From Haberlea rhodopensis (lineage: Eukaryota > Streptophyta > Magnoliopsida > Lamiales > Gesneriaceae): a stretch of 64,000 nucleotides of DNA. Under the pieces are notes generated by a model, which saw only the letters and a list, made by a program, of their open reading frames with translations, was not told where the DNA came from and ran no database searches. The first letter of the stretch is position 1. Every line of letters starts with the position of its first letter. The stretch covers positions 434,001 through 498,000 of the forward strand of contig CAJQUN010000022.1 of assembly GCA_907163345.1 (NCBI GenBank), written 5' to 3'. The position numbers were made by a program, and so were the translations under genes. This document shows, piece by piece, positions 58,301-64,000 of this stretch.

Positions 58301-61300
58301 AAGTTCTGCAGCAGCTCTAGCGGCAATACTAGCTCGTTCGGCAGATTCAGCAGCTGCCTGTGCTGCAGAGGCAGCATCTTTGAATTCCATATTCCACCGC
58401 TGTCTATCCAAGGAGGATTCATTTTCTTCTTGAAACAATTGTGTCTTCTTGTTACCTAATGTCGCAAAATAAATAATTAAGCATAAACACGAAAGAGAAA
58501 CTAAAAAAACACCCGCGCTAGAGTAAGTAATTCTTTCACTTCAATATGTAGATTGTACCAGGAGGCTTTGTTTCTGGTTGGGAGCTGATCCCATAATTTT
58601 GGGCAGAAATATTTTCTGTTCCCAGTGAAGTTCTGGGATCCTGCTGGGAGACATTAAATGTTGTACTATGTATCTTGTTGTCATTACGGAGAGGGGAAGC
58701 TTGAATATCAATGCGAGGTGCTTCACTCGCCTTCCCAAAGGTACTTGGTCCACTCTGATGAACAAATCAGAAAATGATTTAAAATATTGTCCACCCTCTA
58801 GGATATAACAATGTAAATCAAATCAGATGTAGAATCCACAAAGCAAATGAATCTACCAGCAAGTCATTTGGCGGTACTGGATCTTTCTCTTCAAAAGATT
58901 TAGGATCCCAATTGACGTTATGCTCCTCAGCAATAGCACTTAAACTTTTAATTTTGGTCTGTCCATCTGGTGCCGCTGCCGATAACTTCTCAACTAACTG
59001 CAATATAATATCAAAATCAAGGACAACTGAAGATTTTAGGCTGCTGACTAGGGCCCAATTATTATTTTTCCTCGTGTGCGAACTTCAAGAACTAAATATC
59101 AGAACATACCATGCGGCCGACACCACATTCTGGGCGTAGTTCTATAGCTGCAGTGGTGAAATCTTTCCCATATTTTGCAGTAAACTGCTTCCTGATGTCT
59201 AGAAGTTCAGGTACATCTCCACATCTTGGTGATGCAAAAACTATACTCGCAACTGCTTCTTTCAGGTCAATGGGGATATTCCTACACAAAAAAATAAGAG
59301 GACAAATATAATATGAAGCTTTAGAACAATGGGGGAATGATTTGTGTTACATGTAAACTAAAATTGGCAACAAATAACTTATAATTACTGAGTGAATCGT
59401 GAGTAAAGAATCCCTAAGCACAGCTCTTAATGTCTAGCAATAAAATTCATCCGTCTACAAACCCAAAAATAGCTTATGTGTACCCCAGTACTTGACAAGA
59501 GTGTACAGGATCACAATTTTAGAAGGAAAGTCATGGGCAGGGGATTGCAAACTTTCTGACAAGCATAGAGGGAGCGAGGGGTAAAACTTTTGTTCATAAG
59601 ACAATCAAATGACGATCCTTCTTATAGCATAAAACATAAGTCAGAACAAAAAAGTGATAATGCAATATGTCTACTCAAGCATAGCACTAGGAACCATGAG
59701 TAAATAAGAAAATGCACAAAACATATGCTTCAATGCACCATATTATGGGACGAAAGTAGAAGAGTCAAATCCTTCAATTTCTTGATGTGCTCAAAAAAAT
59801 GTGAAACCCATTTAACTAAACTATATAATAGCACTCTTATAACATACATACGACCCTAATTCAAAAAAGTGCACAAGTGGAAGCCTGTGCTCTAATAAAA
59901 AACTTAAAGAACATTTCACAGTAAGACCTATAAAACTAACCAAAAAATGGATAAGGGTATGTTTTCCAAGTGTCATAAAATCTTTCATATACAAATAAGC
60001 AAGAAGCAGCAGCACTAAAATCTGAACCTCAACTTGAGAAAAAATAATTCGTAAAATTTGTAACTCAGAAACGAGTCCTTTCCAAAATGCATTGGTGATA
60101 AATAAGATCCATATGTTAGTTGCATTTCTGTTGCGCAAGTTAATCTATGTATAGCAGGACCGCAAGGATTCCACGTCTTCTGAAAATTTAGCCCACAACA
60201 GGTCTCGTCGTGATTTTCAGTGTAATGATTGGATGAATAATGATATTTTTTGTAACAGAAAATCATGAGCTCAGTTCACAGAAGTTTCTTCCAAATTTGT
60301 TAAATAGGAAAACATCTAGCAGTCCACTTACAATAATAGTAAATCACCATTGTCTCCTACACACGTTTTTACTGCAATTGTCCTAATGCATGAGCTCATT
60401 GGTATAGAGTTAGTTCTTCGAGAGATAATTTGGAAGTAAACTAAATTATGAAATATTAGTAACATAGATATTCATGGAGCATTCTGTCAGACAAGATATA
60501 CATACTTTTGCGATTCAATTATTGGCAAACGTGAAACAATAAGTTCACAGTAAATCTCGAGGAGATCGTATGCAGCCATCATCTTCTCTTCCCTGATGAC
60601 ATGTTCGACCTGGCATTTAAAAAGATAGACGTGAGTATAATACCTTCTGTAGGGTGAATACTCCACTACTAGACAATGATCAAATCAGAAAAGAAAATCA
60701 ATGCCTTCAAATTGGTTAAAAAGAAAACGATTCAATTGCAGCAACAGCAATATCGGTCTAAGCAACCATAATTAATAGTGGCATGAGTCCAAACCATACG
60801 CCCATGGCCTTGTGCGTTGGAACATAAAGCTACGACTAATTTTCCTCGAGAGATGCAGACATTCATCACCACTTAAACAGCCTATTATGCTTATATTACA
60901 TTTTACTTCTCAGTGAAGAGGCGAATTAAAGTTCGAGACTTCTGGGCTTTCAAAAATTTCCACTGCTCGTGATGACATAAAAACCATATCATACAGATCC
61001 CATGGTGGAATTAAATGCCTATCAAATTCTGAATCATCCAAATACATCCAATACTTAAATGGCTATTGATGCTACCAAATACACGTACACCAAAAGCACA
61101 TGTTCAGATTGTTTATTTTCCATTCCTCAATGACAAAATTTCTTTCAGCAAAGTGACATTCACCAGTCACAAGAAAACAACACAAATGGAAACAAAACAC
61201 ATGAAATTTCAATAAAAAAAATGAATCTTAATCAAGAACAGGAGCCATAGATCAGTACTCGAATTCGAGCCGTCCGATCCTGACCAGACTCAAGCAACTG

Positions 61301-61700
61301 TGCTATTTCCTTTTTCATCTGTTTCACTTGAACTTCTTTCTTATTCCTCAACAGCTTCAGCCTTGATCCCGCCAGCCTCAGCGATGTCTTGCTGCATCAA
61401 ATCAATTCATCTCACTCAAATTCAACAAGCTCTAAAACACATAAAAATGTCTATCAAAGCAGAAAACAATGTAAAATAATTCACTAAATCCAATAATCCA
61501 CAAATCAAAAAGAAAATGTAACAGCGTGCCAATCAAACAACTCAATATATTACAAGCTATAAAAAAAGGAAAAACAATATTTACCCACAATATATAGTTG
61601 AACATGGATACAAAAATACAGGAAAAAATTACCATTTGGCGGGGTTGAAGCTCCTGGAAATCATATCCTTTGAATTCTGCAGAAACTTTGATTTCTTCAT
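55325..61700 (-). CDS. IST1-like protein (ESCRT-III associated, Vps4 regulator), 1314 aa
   Basis: Seven exons: 61633-61700, 61259-61391, 60506-60609, 59110-59281, 58857-58997, 58559-58754 and 55325-58455. All borders are GT-AG and the phase is unbroken. Residues 1 to about 175 form the IST1 domain (MKKSKFLQNSKDMISRSFNP; LAGSRLKLLRNKKEVQVKQM; RTARIRVEHVIREEKMMAAY; IPIDLKEAVASIVFASPRC), which binds ESCRT-III/CHMP1 in multivesicular body sorting. An Ala-rich segment (AAQAAAESAERASIAARAAA, about residues 300-325) follows, then a long Ser/Lys/Glu-rich disordered tail with internal duplications. The last residues KLPDYDSLVQAFRKNRP form a MIT-interacting motif. From memory it resembles Arabidopsis At4g29440, but the tail is longer. 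It lies about 0.8 kb upstream of, and in tandem with, the F-box gene. Confidence 0.94.
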
Positions 61701-62482
61701 ATTATAAATAGATTCTCCAATAGATCACCACTAAATTGCACTAGTGGGATTGTCGAAATCCCAAGCCACGAACAACTATTAATTTCTCCAGTGAAAATTG
61801 AAAATTACTCGGGTGAAAGGGAAGATGCGATGGATCCCAAATTCAATTTTGGATGGTATTCAATCTCATAACAATTGGAAAATTCTAAGTTTAAATTGGG
61901 AAACCTGTAATTAAGTTGACTTTTAAAATTACAATAACTATTGGAATATATCTTATATCGAGAATTATTTTTCCCGATATATATTGATCAGGTATTTATA
62001 TTCGTAAATTATATAATATAATTTATTTTATTTTTATACATATAAAAGGCAAAAAAGTACACTTAGTAAATATTTACACGCGATACATACACATAAAATA
62101 AATTTGAATATAAAATATAATTTTATATATACTAATTTTTTTTAAATATAATAAAATTGGAGTATTTTTTTATTTAAAATTAATATTGAAATTATAACTT
62201 ATTATGTTATGTTTTATTTAAAAACAGTAATATAATGAGAAATAAGTATTTTAAGAAGAAAATTTGGTATGACATGAGAGATCAAAGATGACCTGTAAAG
62301 TTCTAACACTATGAAAAATACAAAGAGGCAAAGTATTCTTAAGTCTTAACTACCAACCGTGTTTGATATTTCTTTTTCTTTCTTCTGTGTTTTTACTCAA
62401 CCGCGTTTGATATATTTAAGGTTTTATTTTTTAAAAATAAACTCACGAAATTGGTGAGAAATCGTTCTCAAATATTAAGGAT
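61701..62482. other. AT-rich upstream region of the IST1-like gene
   Basis: Presumed 5' UTR and promoter of the minus-strand IST1-like gene up to the border of the hAT element. No further gene is seen. Confidence 0.5.
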
Positions 62483-64000
62483 TAGGGTGTTTATTAGGTC
62501 GGACCAACCGGAATCGGTTCGAAACCGGAATCAGTTCGAAACCGGAACCGGTTGGTCCGGTTACAAATCGGAACCCGATCCATGTTTTACCCGGATCGAT
62601 CGTTTCCCGTGGATCGGAATCGCCAATCCGGCGGTTCCGGTTAGCCGTTGGGCAATGAAAAAATCAATTTTTGAAAGAAAAAAAAAATTCCTTGAATTGC
62701 TTCTATAAATACCTCATTTTTCATCTCCAATTTTTCATCACCAACTCTCTTACTTTTACACTCCTAATCTTTTATTCAATTATCTCATTTTCCCATATTT
62801 CCACTAATACGATGGCATCATCTTCTGCTGATCGTGGTGGTTCCTCAAATCCACCTTTATTCCAAGAAAATTATGATATGTTTGCCTAGTTTGATAATGC
62901 TTATGATGTTGAAGAAGCGGAACACGTTGCAGAACCTGCGGCCCCCGGTGGGTCATCCGCAACTACTGCCGCTTTGAGTCGCACGAGTAATCGTCCCAAA
63001 CGAAACAAGATTTGGGATCATTTTGACGTCGAGACAAAACCAGGTACGAACGAATCTGTTGTTATTTGTAAAATATGCAAAACCACATATAATTATAAAA
63101 CATGTGGTTCCGCTGACGGTACCGGAACTTTTAAGAAACATCTAGTTAAAAAACATAATTTTGATGATGTTACTTTGCAATCATTAGGTAGAGAACCAAC
63201 CCAACTTCAAATTAATCATCAGTCTGGCACTAATTTTATCTTAACATCGAAAAAAAACAAAAGATTATTCGTTCGTTTTATTGTAAGATGTGAACTTCCC
63301 TTTTTGTTTTCTGAAAAGGATGGCTTTATTGAATTTTCTTCTGGTATTCGACCATGTTTTAGACATATTTCTAGGCATACTTTGAAAAGAAATATTGTGG
63401 ATGTGTTTCTTGATTACCGTAAGACTTTAGTTGATCATCTTTCTTCTATTAACTGCAGATTAAGTTTAACTACTGATATTTGGACGAACACCGCACTACT
63501 TTCTTTTCTTGTTATTATTACTTGTCATCGGATTGATGCTAACTTGTGTTTCAAGAAAAGAAATTTGTCACTTGATGAATTAAAATCTGCACATACTGGT
63601 TCCCAAATTGCTAAATTTATTGTTAATGTTTGTAGATTTTATGGAATTGCAGATAAAATTTGTTCGATTACACTTGACAATGCTTCAAATTATACGGCGG
63701 CAATGCGTGAACTTAAAATATATTTACGACCAATGCTTAATGGTGTTTTTTTCCATGTTAGATGTGCATGTCATATAATTAATTTAGCAGTAAAAGATGG
63801 TTATGAAGATGCTGAATGTAGTAGCATAGATAAACTTAAAAACTATTGTCAGTGGATACGACAATCGCGTATTAAGCATGATTGGAAACATACGTGTGCA
63901 AGTCAGAACCTTCGGTTTACTCTTTTTCCACCGCCCATTGTAAGTCGATGGAATTCTTTGCACAAAATGTTAGAATCGATGTTACCTTATCAAGATGCTT
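62483..64000 (+). mobile_element. hAT transposon, 5' part (continues beyond the window)
   Basis: Starts near TAGGGTGTTTATTAGGTCGG and has a dense cluster of CCGGAATCGGTTCGAAACCG sub-terminal repeats (62500-62650), the usual binding-site array of plant hAT transposases. A transposase reading frame follows. The left border is approximate because the right end and target duplication lie outside the window. Confidence 0.75.
62812..64000 (+). CDS. hAT-family transposase, N-terminal part (open at window end; in-frame TAG at codon 26)
   Basis: ATG at 62812 (MASSSADRGGSSNPP). After a TAG at 62887-62889 the same frame stays open to the window end (about 370 codons). The BED zinc finger lies at about residues 57-104: WDHFDV, CKICKTTYNY, FKKHLVKKH. 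The RNase H-like catalytic domain follows: LTTDIWTNTALLSF with the first Asp, ITLDNASNYTAAM with the second, and the FHVRCACHIINLAVKDG motif typical of hAT (RICESLEEPER-like) proteins. The third catalytic residue and the dimerisation domain are beyond 64000. The TAG could be read through only if translation starts downstream; otherwise this is a recently inactivated copy. The relation to domesticated hAT genes cannot be judged here. Confidence 0.82.

Noticed and set aside
1..64000. A new multi-gene system (defence, toxin or biosynthesis cluster)
   Set aside because: All recognised genes are housekeeping or transposon genes, or their remains. No cluster of unknown intact reading frames exists. 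The interest is structural.

Overview
The window is nuclear DNA of a flowering plant. It has spliced genes with GT-AG introns, a nuclear tRNA, plant-type Ty1/copia and Ty3/gypsy retrotransposons, and many hAT, MULE and PIF-like elements. Gene content suggests a eudicot. I cannot name the species.

Left edge (1-3.8 kb): the 3' half of cytosolic asparaginyl-tRNA synthetase (+) converges on a complete ribosomal protein eL31 gene (-). Right part (51-62 kb): a tRNA-Pro(UGG), an intact F-box/LRR gene resembling Arabidopsis At4g29420, and an intact 1314-aa IST1-like ESCRT gene resembling At4g29440. The last 1.5 kb holds the 5' part of a hAT transposon with its transposase.

Between these lies a wrecked locus. 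A type-B histone acetyltransferase gene (HAT1/HAG2 family, minus strand) can be traced exon by exon from 51.09 kb down to 5.85 kb. It has been blown apart to about 45 kb and disabled. Its exons 4 (44.7 kb) and 5 (8.2 kb) are separated by about 36 kb. That insert carries two copies (8.45-13.17 and 39.17-44.30 kb) of a segment holding the 5' half of a mitochondrial-carrier-like gene plus a non-autonomous hAT element. Only the right copy continues into the rest of the carrier gene. Both carrier copies look broken.

Between the two duplicate segments are a gypsy relic and, inside its integrase, a copia array of the form LTR-internal-LTR-internal-LTR. The whole array sits within one 5-bp target duplication (ATACC). 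There is also a candidate 2.8-kb solo LTR and a MITE. The HAT1 introns carry a further degenerate copia (45.2-49.3 kb), whose 5' LTR is itself interrupted by a hAT MITE, and another hAT MITE (49.6-50.4 kb). A 152-bp MULE-type MITE with a perfect 9-bp target duplication sits in the last HAT1 coding exon.

From memory, the gene order AsnRS - eL31 - HAT1 matches Arabidopsis At5g56680 - At5g56710 - At5g56740, and F-box/LRR - IST1-like matches At4g29420 - At4g29440. I found no new defence, toxin or biosynthetic system. The novelty is in the layered history of insertion, duplication and gene death.
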